Shown: positions 20,745 to 33,300 of the stretch, in pieces
Numbering within the stretch: the first letter of the stretch is position 1
Layout of the letters: every line of letters starts with the position of its first letter
Assembly: GCF_040869045.1 (NCBI RefSeq)
Contig: NC_090323.1
Span: forward strand, 173,808,083-173,872,082
Direction of reading: 5' to 3'
Source: Eurosta solidaginis
Lineage: Eukaryota > Arthropoda > Insecta > Diptera > Tephritidae
Length of the DNA: 64,000 nt
Position numbers and translations under genes: made by a program
Notes under the pieces: model-generated
What the model was told of the DNA's origin: nothing
Seen by the model: only the letters and a program-made list of their open reading frames with translations
The model's database searches: none

Positions 20745-21070
20745 TAACGGAAACCCTAAAAACTACCACGACAGCAGCATTGCATGCCATTCTACACATC
20801 ACGCCTGCAGACCTAATGGCCGAAAATATTGCGTTAGTCATTTCAACAAGGTATAAGGCCTCGGGACAGCTTAAGTGCAGGCCGTATGGCCATGGCAGTA
20901 TAGTGCCACCTAAGATCAGAAAACGGAATATAAAATTCCCATGCCAGAACTTCTAAAGTGTTCTGGGGACCGTAATTGAGCCGAACGGTTGGCGCCAGGA
21001 TAACAGAAAATACTCTTTAACGGAAGGGGTCGGGTTAGCTGGTTGCTGTGTCGATCCAAAAATAAGTAGA
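20745..21070 (+). mobile_element. RNase H-type LINE remnant, 5' part
   Basis: The frame from 20735 reads AALHAILHITPADLMAENIAL and RYKASGQLKCRPYGH, typical of the segment between reverse transcriptase and RNase H in Loa/R1-like LINEs. It is interrupted by the CR1/L2-like LINE and appears to resume at 23275. Confidence 0.6.
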
Positions 21071-21099
21071 TCCTGCAATACATTTCTAAGATCATGTAA

Positions 21100-23262
21100 T
21101 AATCACAAAGTGGGTCTTTTAACTTTGCTACGAACATGCGATTTCAGCTTTATGTCAATTTCCGGAGTAAAAACTAAAACTAAAGCCCTAAACGAAGTTT
21201 TAACTGTGGCTATGCAAGCACTGACTTATATAAAGAGGGCCCAAATACAGATAAGAAATAAGTGGTACGACCGAGAATTAACAAACCTGCATAAAAGAAA
21301 AATAGAATCTTATAAAACTGCTCGAAATACTTGATTTTGGGACGAATATAACGTCATTAAGAAAATATATAAAAGAACCATAATTTATAAAAAAAAAGAA
21401 ATACATGGAAGATAGAGTAAATCATAACAATGGCGATATGAAACGTATGTGGAAGTGTCTAAAAGACCTCGTCGAGCTTAATGATGTTAAAAAACATATC
21501 ACTAAAATTGTAATTAACGGTGAATGCCTGGAAAATGAATATGATGTAGCTAATGCCCTAAATAACTTTTTTATACAAAGTATTGTTGAAATTAATGATA
21601 GCATCGAAGAAATTGTAAATGGGGATGAAATAAGCGCAAATCATAGTAATCCATTTGAAACATTTAAATTTACTGACATTGTATGGCGGCGACAAGCTTT
21701 TATCGGAGGGTGTCGTTAAAGATGCCATGACATATACTGCTAATTTCTACAAAGACATAATTAACGAATCCTTAAACAGTGGTATTGTACCTAGTTACTG
21801 GAAAATTTCAACAATAATACCTGTTGAAAAAGTAAAAAATACAATGAAACCTGAGGAACTACGTCCAATTAACACGTTACCTACAGATGAAAAAATTATG
21901 GAGACAGTGGTGAAGGATCAACATGTGGCATACTTAGAGAAGCACAATGTGATTATCCCAGAACAATCGGGATTCAGGAAGAGCCATTCTTGTGAAACAG
22001 CGTTGAATATGGTAATTGCAGATTGGAAAGAAGACATGGCGGACAAAAAATTTACGGTGTCTGTCTTCTTTGATTTAAAACGGGCTTTTGAAACTGTCGA
22101 TAGATCTGAGCTATTGGACGTTATGTTTAAAATTGGTATAAGAGGAAAGGCGTTGGAATGGTTCCGGAGTTATTTGGGTGGCAGAAAACAGAGAACGATA
22201 ATTGGAAAGGAGGTTTCATCAGTGGTGGATGTTAACACTGGTTTACCACAAGGCTCGGTCTTGGCGCCAATATTGTTTACATTGTATATCAATGATATCA
22301 AAAGATGCTTAAAATATTGCAAAATACGTCTATTTGCGGATGATGCATTGCTTATCATAAGTGAAAAATATGCAGAATGTGCCATGCTGAAAGTACAAGA
22401 AGACCTGGACTCGCTATATAAATGGTTATGCCTTAGAAAACTGAAATTAAATGTCGAAAAAACTAAGTTCATGATATTTTGTAAAAACACTAATATCATA
22501 AGCAACAATAATTTAAATAATATTACGCTGAAGGTAAAAAACATGGAAATCCAAAGAGTAGACAAAATTAAGTATTTAGGAGTTTTGATTGATGATAATC
22601 TAAATTTTGGAGAGCATGTAACTTATCTGGAAAGGAAAATTGCACAGAAAATAGGCTTCATGTATAGAACATGTAAACATATCAGTCAAAGTCATAAAAT
22701 ATTGGTATATCGTTCAATTATTGAACCACACTTTATTTATTGTCCTACTATTCTGCTATTAAGTAATGATATATATATTAAGAAACTTCAAATACAGCAA
22801 AACAAGGCAATGCGATTTATTTTAAAATGTCCTCCAAGAACGCCAAAAATTGTAATGCTCAATAGATTAAACTGGCTTAGTATTAAACAGTCAGTTAGTT
22901 ATTTCACATTGAAATTTATACACCAACTTAGGTTAGGAATGTTACCGAATTACCTGAGTAGTAAAATACATTATAATCATGAAATCCACAATTATGGAAC
23001 AAGAAATTGCAATAATATAAGACTGCCTAGAATAAGAACTGAGTTCGCCAAAAGATCTCTTGAATACTTAGGGTATAAAATGTATAATGAGTTACCTTCT
23101 GATTTGAAAGACTGTGAAAATATTAGTAAGTTCAAACAAAAATTTTTTTTATATTGTACGTCACTAAATGTGACATGAGTATTTATGTTTAATCTCTTAT
23201 TTTAACCTAAACTAGGTCTTAAAGACCGTAATAATAAATAAATAAATAAAATAAAATATCTC
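21100..23262 (+). mobile_element. CR1/L2-like LINE, 5'-truncated
   Basis: Reverse transcriptase and C-terminal region without an endonuclease, so truncated at the 5' end as is usual for LINEs. The 3' end is an AATAAATAAATAAAATAAAA tail at 23230-23262. The element separates two parts of an older LINE. The precise 5' boundary could not be fixed. Confidence 0.8.
21110..23178 (+). pseudogene. LINE reverse transcriptase (truncated, frameshifted)
   Basis: Three overlapping frames (21110-21334, 21405-21719, 21655-23178) are pieces of one protein. The linker contains NKWYDREL and MKRMWKCLKDLV. The large frame has ELRPINTLP, QSGFRKSHSCETAL, VFFDLKRAFETVDR (motif A), GLPQGSVLAPILFTLYIND (motif B) and LFADDALL (motif C, FADD). 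It ends with NYGTRN and YNELPSDLKD, typical of CR1/L2-like and Daphne-like LINEs. The nucleotidyl transfer site is complete, but two frameshifts and the missing endonuclease make it inactive. Confidence 0.88.
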
Positions 23263-23274
23263 TGGAGAGAGAAG

Positions 23275-23470
23275 ACTTAAGGCCCACGATGGGCATACTA
23301 ACTGGGCACTACCTTATGGCGTCATATGCTTATAAGTTAGCCGCATTAGAAACAGCAGGTGTAGGATGTGCTAGCTGTATGAAGAAGCATGTTCTGTGTT
23401 CGTGGCCTGCACTCGCCAGGGCAAAGCTCCAGCTATAAGGGGCGGCAGAGTAGCCAGATCTCGCGGCTGC
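23275..23470 (+). mobile_element. RNase H-type LINE remnant, 3' part
   Basis: One frame from about 23294 reads LTGHYLMASYAYKLAALETA and later VLCSWPALARAKLQL before TAA, matching the end of Loa/R1-type RNase H LINE proteins, where a Cys/His motif precedes the C-terminus. It probably belongs to the same ancient copy as 20745-21070. Confidence 0.6.
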
Positions 23471-24220
23471 AATTAAACTAGGTCCTAGAAAGCTTTTAGT
23501 ATATTTCAAAAGGACGGAGTTATTCTATAATATAAGTTCTTGCACCTGATTGGGGTTCTTTCGTCTGGTTGTCAACGAATTCCGGTAACACTATGAACAC
23601 ATTCAGTCTATGTGAGGTCTTTATTGGCTGGCCAGTTTAACTTAACCTTTCTCTAACAGATTTTCCCTTAACGGCGCATGTACTCCTTTTTATTGACCCA
23701 CTATATATATGCAGATTCGAATATCTACTTAAAATAAAAAATAGCCCATCCATTCTAAAATATTTAGAAATTTAGTTTAAAAATTGTTTACACTAAGCAC
23801 AACATTGCAAAGTACGTATGCATATTCAGAGCTACAGAGGAGAGTAGTGTAATAGTGTGAGCAGTTAATCAACTGCCTTTCGTAGATTCGGGTAATGAAT
23901 TGGTTTGTGTAGTGTGTTGTTTTCGTTTAAAATAATTTCTGCACTCATTTAGCGTCATTCACCTGTTCGACTAGGTACGAGCTCAATAAAAAACGAAAGA
24001 GGAGGGGCTAATTGGGGCCATGGAACTAGTTTTTAAGCGCAAGCCATGGTAAAAAAAAATATTTAAACTCAGCTTTTTTTAACATGGAAAACCATTCCAA
24101 AAATTATCGTTCAGATTTTTTAGAAAATTTTTAGGCCTCATTCTCCCGAAATCTGATATCAATCAGGTGCAAAATATACTTTCATTAGTAACCCATCATA
24201 TTTCATATAAAATCACTTCG
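23471..24220. other. no recognised feature
   Basis: Intergenic sequence downstream of the carboxypeptidase gene. Confidence 0.4.
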
Positions 24221-24226
24221 TTTATT
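24221..24226 (-). promoter_or_regulatory. polyadenylation signal of the carboxypeptidase gene
   Basis: AATAAA on the minus strand, about 107 nt downstream of the stop codon at 24333-24335 and preceded by an AT-rich 3' UTR. Confidence 0.6.
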
Positions 24227-24332
24227 GTATTTAAATTAAATTGTACAAAAATATCTACTTAAACATATAGTTAACACAAACAAAAAAGAATTGCATTACA
24301 ACAACACAAAACTAACGTATTTGTACTTAATA

Positions 24333-27300
24333 CTAATACAAACTAACATGACGAATAAATTCGATAAAACCAGCAAATGTCTCTTTACATATATGAATAA
24401 TATCTGAACGCGCCACATGGAAATTTTCGCCGGGCAACTCCACTGTAAAGGACATAGGTATACCCAAATTTCCATAAGCATAATCATCTAAGCCACCCGA
24501 AGCCTCATATAGAATGCCAGCCGAAGTGCCAATTGTATACTGGGTGCCACGATATTTTGCAATTTGATTGGCAGCACGTTGCGCAACCGAGTGTAAGAGA
24601 TTGCGTGTGGGTGCAGCGACGTTTCTAAACAGAAAGAATTTTTTTCAAGAGATTTATTAAGTTCTTATGTAAGTTATAAACCTCGAATAGCCGAATGGAT
24701 AGAATAGGAACTTTCCAAATGAGTGCACATCCAAGCTAAGTTTCACACGATGACGATTATATTCCAAATAACGCGCTATGGCAGCAGTTTCCGATTCAGA
24801 TATGGGACCAGTGCCGGAGTAAACCTCGGAGCAAAGCTAAATATTAATTTGAAAAAATTATGGTATTAAAAGATTGGTATAAAAAATTTGAGAAACGAAA
24901 TTCAAAATATATTATGTGGGGATAGTGGTGGCAGTATCCAAATCGGACACTAACCGCTCTGTTAGTGCTATCTGCTGGCTATTCTGCGCCATCGTCTGGT
25001 ACTACGTGACCATTTCTCTATATCTTTATTTATTTGCAGCTATATCTCTCCCCTAGCTGGGACTTTCTTCAACCACGCTGGAGAAGGTGGTGTGTGTACA
25101 GAAATTTTCCTATCAGATTCTCTTTGCCATGTGAATTACCCGCTTGAGGATACTCGTCCCTACACTCCTCGCTGTCAGCGACCTTTGCCAGCTTAAACAT
25201 CTCTTTTACCTGTATTCCAAGAAGACCCAGCTCCATGCTTCACTATGGCGGCTTTACTCTGAATCTTCTTAGAAAGTCTGTTATACGTAGTCATAATCCT
25301 CTTCGGTATTGGAAGATATTTGATTCCTGCAGTACTTCTATAGAGGCTAAGTCTTTTGATTGTCCCAGTTTGTTCTCTACATGTTCCCGGAATTTAGCTG
25401 CAGGATTTCTAAAGATTAGTATGATAAGGGGGTAGTATGATAAGTCTGACGCATCGCGGTGGCGCGACTCCGTTCTCCCTATCTATCATCCGCTTTATTA
25501 ACATAAGATATTGAATTGTTCATCTTGGTGGCACGACCACTTACCCGTCAAGGCAAGCTTTGCAGTCTAATATCAAAGATAGGGAGGTGTCTTTGCAGGT
25601 CCATTACTTACATTCTGACTTGCACCATTGTAATTCCAGTTATTCGGGAAATTACGATTGATATCCACGCCAGCGCAGGTACGACCAGCATAACGATGAC
25701 GATTCTTGCGCCAAAAACGATCCTGCGAAATTTATTTGGAAAAATTGCTTTATTTTAGTATTGCAAGTCAATTTTATAAAGAATGCGATTAATATAATTT
25801 CATTACTCACAGTCGTGAAGGAGTATTCATAACCATCCGAATTAACTAGTGGTACCAAATAAATCTCGACATCTTCTAGAACTCGCCTAAAAGCGCGCAA
25901 ATTATTTAGTAGCTCGTTTGCCAAATATAGCACCGTTAGTGGCGTAATCCATTCACGTCCATGTGCTGCTGCTTGTATGTAGGCAACACGACGAGCTTGT
26001 CCGCGACTATTCAATGAGATGGAGAGCGCTGCAATATGGCGACCCTCAAACGTGCGCCCCAATGATTCATAGCGACAATTTTTTGGATGGCGAGCAGCTA
26101 AAGCGCTCATGTAATTTAAAATCTATTTGAACGAAAATAAAAAGCAAGAAATAAGTTGTAATAATTTTGCTAAAATTATTATTACAAATAATAATGATTA
26201 CTTATTGATTAATTTTTATCTCAGTGTTATGATTGCATGTGATTGCAGAATCATTTTTACTGATTAATTATTAATTTTAAAAACTTCTTTAAATAACTAG
26301 TAAATCATTTCATTTATTTGCATGATTAGTTACAGTTATCGACCTATTGATTTCAGGTATCAACTAGATGATTACTTAAAATGTTGATTAATCGCATTTT
26401 AAAGTACTCAGTTATTTGTTTATTTATATTTAAAAAAACCAAAATAATTGATTAATTAAAAGCAAAATTTGATTATTCAGAACTTTAAAAAAGTGATTAA
26501 TCAGATTTCTCTCACCTTCCATACTTTACCTATTCACAGTCAACTTTATGTTCTAAATAAATATTTTTGTTTTATAATTTGTAGCTAGTTTTACAAAACA
26601 GCATCTGAGCTAGTCATATTCAATTTTGGTTAATGAGGGAATTAATTAATTGAACGATTGATTAGTCAACATACTCCATTAAACTTATAAAGGCACAGAC
26701 CTAAAAGTAATTATAACCATTTGATTATTTTCAATATTTCTTTTAGAGTTTTTTAGTTATATGTCAAATAAGAATATAATTGAAGAGTTATTTTGACAAT
26801 TTTAGTTATAGCTATATGAGATTTTAGTTATGTAGTTTATTAAGGCCCGGTTTTTCAGTACAAGTTCAACTCAGTTTGTCAGTTAAAGTACGCTTGAATT
26901 TATTCTGCAGTTTTTCAGTCCATTTTAACTGAAGTTTAAGCTGAGCTCATGCGGCCGATCTGGCATTGTTAAACTCTAGTTAACCTATCGTTGATTTGCG
27001 TTCATTCGAAATGGCGTCGAATATACCCAACAAGCATATACCCAATAGCACACTTATAAAATCTCAGGAGTTGTTTCGAAACAGTTGCTCAACTCAACAA
27101 TCAACGATCAACGTACTCAGCAAAGAGGGATTTTTTTTATAAAGCGAAAATGCTATTACTTAAGTTGAAAAAATGATAGTTCGCTGCTTGTGGTTCTTTA
27201 ACTGGACTCTAGTGTAAGATCCCAATACTACAGTATTTTTACGAAAATAAAATAAAATATATATAATTTATTTTCAGGTGTTTATTTCTCACAATAAATA

Positions 27301-30300
27301 GCTGTTGATTTGGTAGTACCACCTTGGAGGTTTTTTATTTTAACTTCACCCCAACTCGATATCCAATGTAGGATATCAACTGGAGAAACGTGTTGAATAT
27401 TCATTTGAGAACTGTACATTTCTCAAAATCTCTCCAACTGGAGAAATTTTACAAAATTTCTCAAAGGTTGGATAGTGATTGGATAATGAAGTTGCATACC
27501 AATTCGAAAACTATCTGGTTTAAGAATAACTAGATAATGATGTCGGATATCACCTCCGGAACTAGATATTTGTTCCGTTGGAGAAATATCTTTTAAATGT
27601 TTGTTGGGTAAACAAAATTCCCCTGATGTCGTATCTACAAATTATCTAGATAATAAAAAACCGATGTTGCCGTAAAAAGAGCGTTTATTGATTGCCTTTT
27701 ACTAGTTTCAATGACTTTAAATTATTTAGTTATGTAGTTGGTTAATCTAATTAATTAACTATCTCTTGTTTCAGGATTTCTAGCTATGCAGTTGATTAAT
27801 AGAACTAGTTTTTTTTTAATTAGTTCCAATGATTTTCAAACTTTTATTTTGGTAGTTGATAAGCATAACTAAATGATTATATTTTTTTCTTGGGCGCTCA
27901 TCTCAGATCGCTATTTAAAATGAACGAAATCGGACTACAACCACGCCCACTTTTTCGATATCGAAAATTTCGAAAAACCGAAAAAGTGCGATAATTCATT
28001 ACCAAATACGGATACAACGATGAAACTTGGTCGATGCGTTGACCTTATGACGCAAAATAGAAAATTAGAAAAATTTTGGACCGCCCACTTTTAAAAGAAG
28101 GTAATTTAAAAGTTTTGCAAGCTGTAATTTGGCATTCGTTAAATATATCATGATGAAATTTGGTAGGCACGTTACTCCTATTACTATATGTGTGCAAAAT
28201 GAAAATTTTTTTTTAAACTCAAATTTTAACAAAAAATTTAATATCTTTACAGCATAAAAGTAAATTATGTCAACATTCGACTCCAGTAATGATATGGTGC
28301 AACAAAATACAAAGATAAAAGAAAATTTCAAAATGGGCGTAACTCCGCCCTTTCTCATTTAATTCGTCGTTACCAATCCTTGTGAAATTTGGTAGGCGCA
28401 TAGGTTCTATGACGGTAACTATTTTCTGTGAAAATAGACAAAATCGGTTGAAGCCACGCCCAGTTTTTATACACAGTCGACCGTCTGTCCTTCCGCTCGG
28501 CCGTTAACACGATAACTTGAGCAAAAGTCGATATATCTTAACTAAACTTAGTTCACGTATTTATCTGAAGCCACTTTATCTTGGTATAAAATATGGCCGA
28601 AATCCGACTATGGCCACGCCCACTTTTCCGATATCGAAAATTACGAAAAATGAAAAAAATTCCATAATTCTGTACCAAATATGAAAAAAGAGATGAAACA
28701 TGGTAATTGGATTGATTTGCTGACGCAAAATATAACTTTAGAAGAAACTTTGTAAAATGGGTGTGACACCTACCATATTAAGTAGAAGAAAATGAAAAAG
28801 TTCTGCAGGGCGAAATCAAAAGCACTTGGAATCTTGGCAGGAATACTGTTCGTGGTATGACATATATAAATAAATTAGCGGTACCCTACAGAAGATGTTC
28901 TGGGTCACCCTGGTCCACATTTTGGTCGATATCTCGAAAACGCCTTCACATATACAACTAAGGGATATTGCCTTTTAAAACCCTCATTAATACTTTTAAT
29001 TTGATACCCATATCGTACAAACACATTCTAGAGTCACCCCTGGTCCACCCTTATTGCGATATCTCGAAAAGGCGTCCACCTATAGAACTAAGGCCCACTA
29101 CGTTTTAAATAATCATTAACACCTTTCATTTGATACACATGTCATACAAACACATTCCAGGGTTACCCTAGGTTCATTTTGCTAAATGGTGATTTTCCCT
29201 TATTTTGTCTCCAAAGCTTTCAGCTGAGTATGTAATGTTCGGTTACACCCGAACTTAGCCTTCCTTACTTGTTTTTCAATAAATTAAAATTTTAGTTTAG
29301 CGTTGTAATTGATTAACATAATTGAGTGATTATATATAATGGTTTAAAAAAATGTATAGTTGTGTAATTGATTTATGAAATTAATTCATAATGTTTGTAA
29401 ATTGATTGATAATTTTTAAAATTTTTCAATGATTTTAAATTTTTTTGGTTATGATAATATGATTGATTGGTTGTTTTTGATTAGTTTCAATTCTCTTCAA
29501 CCTTTCAGTTATTTATTTGATTTACATTTCGTGGAAGATTACTGTTTTTTAATTGCCTTCAAGCTTTCTATGATTACTTATCATTCTTTCCAATAGTTTT
29601 TAGGTTTTCCTATTGTGTAGTGATTCGTCGACTGAATTGATAATTTTTGATGTTTCCCAACGATTAACGAATTTTTAGTTATGGAAATGATTAATTATTT
29701 TTGAAATTTTCCAATTTTTTTTAATCTTCCCCTCAATCTATAAGATAAACTGATTATTTTTGATTAGTTTCAATGATTTTCATGTTTTTAGCGATGTATC
29801 TGATTTATATAACTTAATTATTCTTTTTTAGAATTTTTCAATTATTTTTAAATTGTATAGTTATGGAGTCGACCAAACTAATTGAATGATTAATTTTGCA
29901 TCTTAGCAATTATTTTCAAATTTTCCAGTTATGTAGTTGATTAAAACAATTTAATGAATTATTTTGTAATTTTCTAGTTATGTAGTTGATAAATCCAATT
30001 AATTAATGGTTTCTGATTTGTTCGTTCAATTATTTTTAATCTCAACATAATTGAAAAATTTTTTATGTGTTCATATATGTAGCTCATTAATATAATTATA
30101 TTATTATTATTGGATAGCTTTAATTGTTTTCATTATTTTTGTAATTATGTAATTAGCTCTTTGCGTCACAATTTTTTGTGTTAAATGACTACTATCTATA
30201 ATTCTTGATAAGTCGAGGGTTTTTAAATGTATTTAGTTGAATGAGTTATTTCAAATTGAATTAAATTTAAATAATTTTTCTTAATTACTTTGTGGTTGTT

Positions 30301-33300
30301 GTTGTAGCAGTGCTTAATAATTTTTTATTTCTTAGTAATATAGCTAAATGATTGTTATTAATTATTATTGATTTTTGTTTAGATTTCTTGATCATACTGA
30401 AAAATTATAAAGTCCAAAAAATTTTTAATTTAACATATTTGAAAAATTTAAAATTATAATATGATTGATTGCAAACAATTGAAAATAATCATTAAGTTAA
30501 AAGTATTTATATAATTAAAAACAATGTTATGTGCCCCATTAATTTGAGTTGTCGGCTTATTCTTTATAATTTGAAGATTAGTAATCATTAAATGATTTCA
30601 ATTATTTTAGTTATTTGATTATTTTCGTATGTTCCTGATTAATTTGGATTATTTGGTTACTCTTAATTTTGGAATTATTATTAATGACAAATATTTATGA
30701 TTATTTTCTGTAGATGTTCCAAAATATAAATACTGTACATAATTAATTATACAATAAAATTACGAATAGAATAATAACGACATGGTACTTCGTTTCTTCA
30801 TACCTCTGAGTAACGTGGAAAGTGTGAGAAAAAACCACGCGCCTGACGTCGCGGACGATTCAGCTCACACTCTGAGTTCAAACAATTCGTCAAGGTTTCA
30901 TTGTAAGATGACCTGGAATAAAATTTTATATTTTTAATAAATTTGTTTGTATTTTAGTTGAATTTAGATGTTTTTACTTCTTTTTTTACTCACATTTCCT
31001 CCATTAATGCATTAGCCACAAATCGTGCATTCAATTGATTTAAGCGCGCCTCAAATGCACCCTGCAGCGTCGGTGCCACTGCCACAATGGACATATTTCG
31101 CGTAAGTAGCCAAAAGTCGAGTTCAGCGTAGTCGGTTTGTAGTTTCACAAGATATTTGAAGGCATCTTCATTATCATGGAATACTGTATATTTGTTGTAG
31201 CTTGAAAAAATAATTTAAAAAAAGTTTATAATTGAAAAATGTTTTTAAGAATTTATAACATCATATAAAAAGTCGCAATGCTTAACTTAGCTGCCATATA
31301 TATGAAACTGACTAAAGAATCTTCTATATAAGAAAGATAATCATACACCTACGCAGAAACAAGTTGCTGAAAATAATACTGTAATTCACACATCAAAAAT
31401 GCGTGAAAAAGTTCATTAACAAATGAAGGAATAGATGAAACAATAAACAATAAAAAATGCTGCTTTAACAGTAGCATGACATGTTTTCATAAATTTGTAT
31501 TTTCCTCATCAAAAGCGGACCAACTTGATTATTATTAATTCAATATCAATATAATACGCAGCAATGATTGAAACCAAATAAAACATGAATAGAATATCTA
31601 CCGGTAGTCGGCGATTACAATGTGGACTTTTGTATATTGAATCACGCAAATGCAAATTCAATGACACATGAATATATATTTTAAGTTTATTGTCTGGCAA
31701 CTAATTTTAAATTGACTGTTTTTGTCTATGGTTAAAACGTTCAATGGGAAACATTTTAAAGACTGCAGTGAGATATTTGTTATCATTAACACCATCATCA
31801 TCATGATAACTTCAATAAATTGAACACATAGATTTTTGTATTACATACACATAACCTTTGAATGGATCAATCTAATATGCTTTCAACATGTCCCTGTTTC
31901 AGTACCAAAGTGAGAAATCGGTTTTAGGTAGATCCACCTTTTACATATACTTTGGAGCAGGGTTTATTGCATTGCAAAATTATGCTACCCCCTAACTCAT
32001 TTTGTTTTTTTGATTTTCCGACAGGGTGATGACAAATTTGTCTTCGTAGCAAACCGGTTTCTGTGCTGTGCCATCTTCAGTATCGATTTTCGTTCTGATC
32101 TGTTGTTGTCGTTTGTCTTGTATTTATAGTTCGTAGGTACATGAGCAGGTATTGTCAAAATGGATGTTTGTGTGTACATATGTGCTGTGTGTTCATTCAG
32201 AACCGATAGTGGTTTTTGCTGATCGATTCGTATGGCTGACTGAGGCAGGTAAAATTCAGTAATTCTAGTCGTTTGACCTTCTTTGTAGGTTTGTTGCTTC
32301 AGTGCGTTTATTTTTTTGTATTTATTTTCTTGTTGTGTGCTTGTCTCTTGTACCTGTGTGATTATTTTGTTTCTTGTCAACCAGTTTTAAAGGCTCAAAT
32401 ATTGTGTCAGAAATTATGTGTATCTGTTTGTTTATTATTATACTGTCGAATGTTTTTAGATTTCCATGTTTTCGAGTACGTTCAGACCTCGACCCTTTGC
32501 TTATATGTGAAGGACCCTGACTGTTTTATTTATGTTTGCTGGGTAACATTAACTAACAATTTCGATTATTCAGAAATAATTTTCAATTGAAGGCGTGCGG
32601 GTCGTGAAACTCATTCGAATATTGTAATTTGCGGTCATTTCACGATAAAAAAAAATATAAAGCTTTAAAAGTGGCACAGACCCTTAAAAATGCAATATTT
32701 AAAATAAAAAAAAATAAAAATCTTTGATGAAATGATATAGTTAGAGATATTGATTTAATTCATATAGTAGAACAATCGAGACATGTCAAAATACCAATCG
32801 ACGTTTTACGTGTTGCAGGAACTCATCGTTGTACTCTTCTTATATATATGCCCTTTGGGCATGGCTTGTCCTGTAAGATGCCTATCAGCAGCAACTAGTT
32901 TAAAGTAGTTCGCCGCGTTCTTGAACTTTAAACGGTTTTGCTTCGCTTTGACGCTAATGTTTGGGCGCTATAGGGAGACAACCCGAGTTTAAGTATTTTC
33001 CTTTTAATATCCCTTCGATAACAATTCATCACGCAGTTAGGTTGGATCCGGTGGCCCAACTAAGTGGATACAGCCGACTTGAAAACATTTAGACCATCAA
33101 AATTTCCACAAGGGATGCATAAATTACATCCATACCGAGATATCTGGACCACCTCGTCATTGTTCGTGCAAACGACCACTTCCCATCAACATCCCACCAG
33201 AAGTGTCTCTTCACTTGGCTAGAGGTTAATCCAGCCCAGCAGTTACTTAGCTGACCCTAAGCCAATATTTTTTGCAAACTACACACTGCAAATAGCCAGC

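Larger units (their letters stand above)
26123..30803 (-). repeat. intron 3 with a degenerate GATTAAT-rich array
   Basis: Apart from the GTCY repeat at 27893-29273, this 4.7-kb intron is a patchwork of related phrases such as AGTTATGTAGTTGATTAA and TTTCAATGATTTTCAAA. Two clear neighbours (29927 and 29976) are 49 bp apart; others are spaced about 50-70 bp. It seems to be an ancient tandem array, eroded but still recognisable. Confidence 0.6.

Noticed and set aside
26840..27610. A complete MITE between GGCCCGGTTTTTCAG and a downstream partner
   Set aside because: No inverted partner end was found; only the left end is kept as a low-confidence feature.
32400..32590. 105-codon plus-strand frame at 32273-32590
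   Set aside because: It is antisense to the Penelope fragment that reads on the minus strand.
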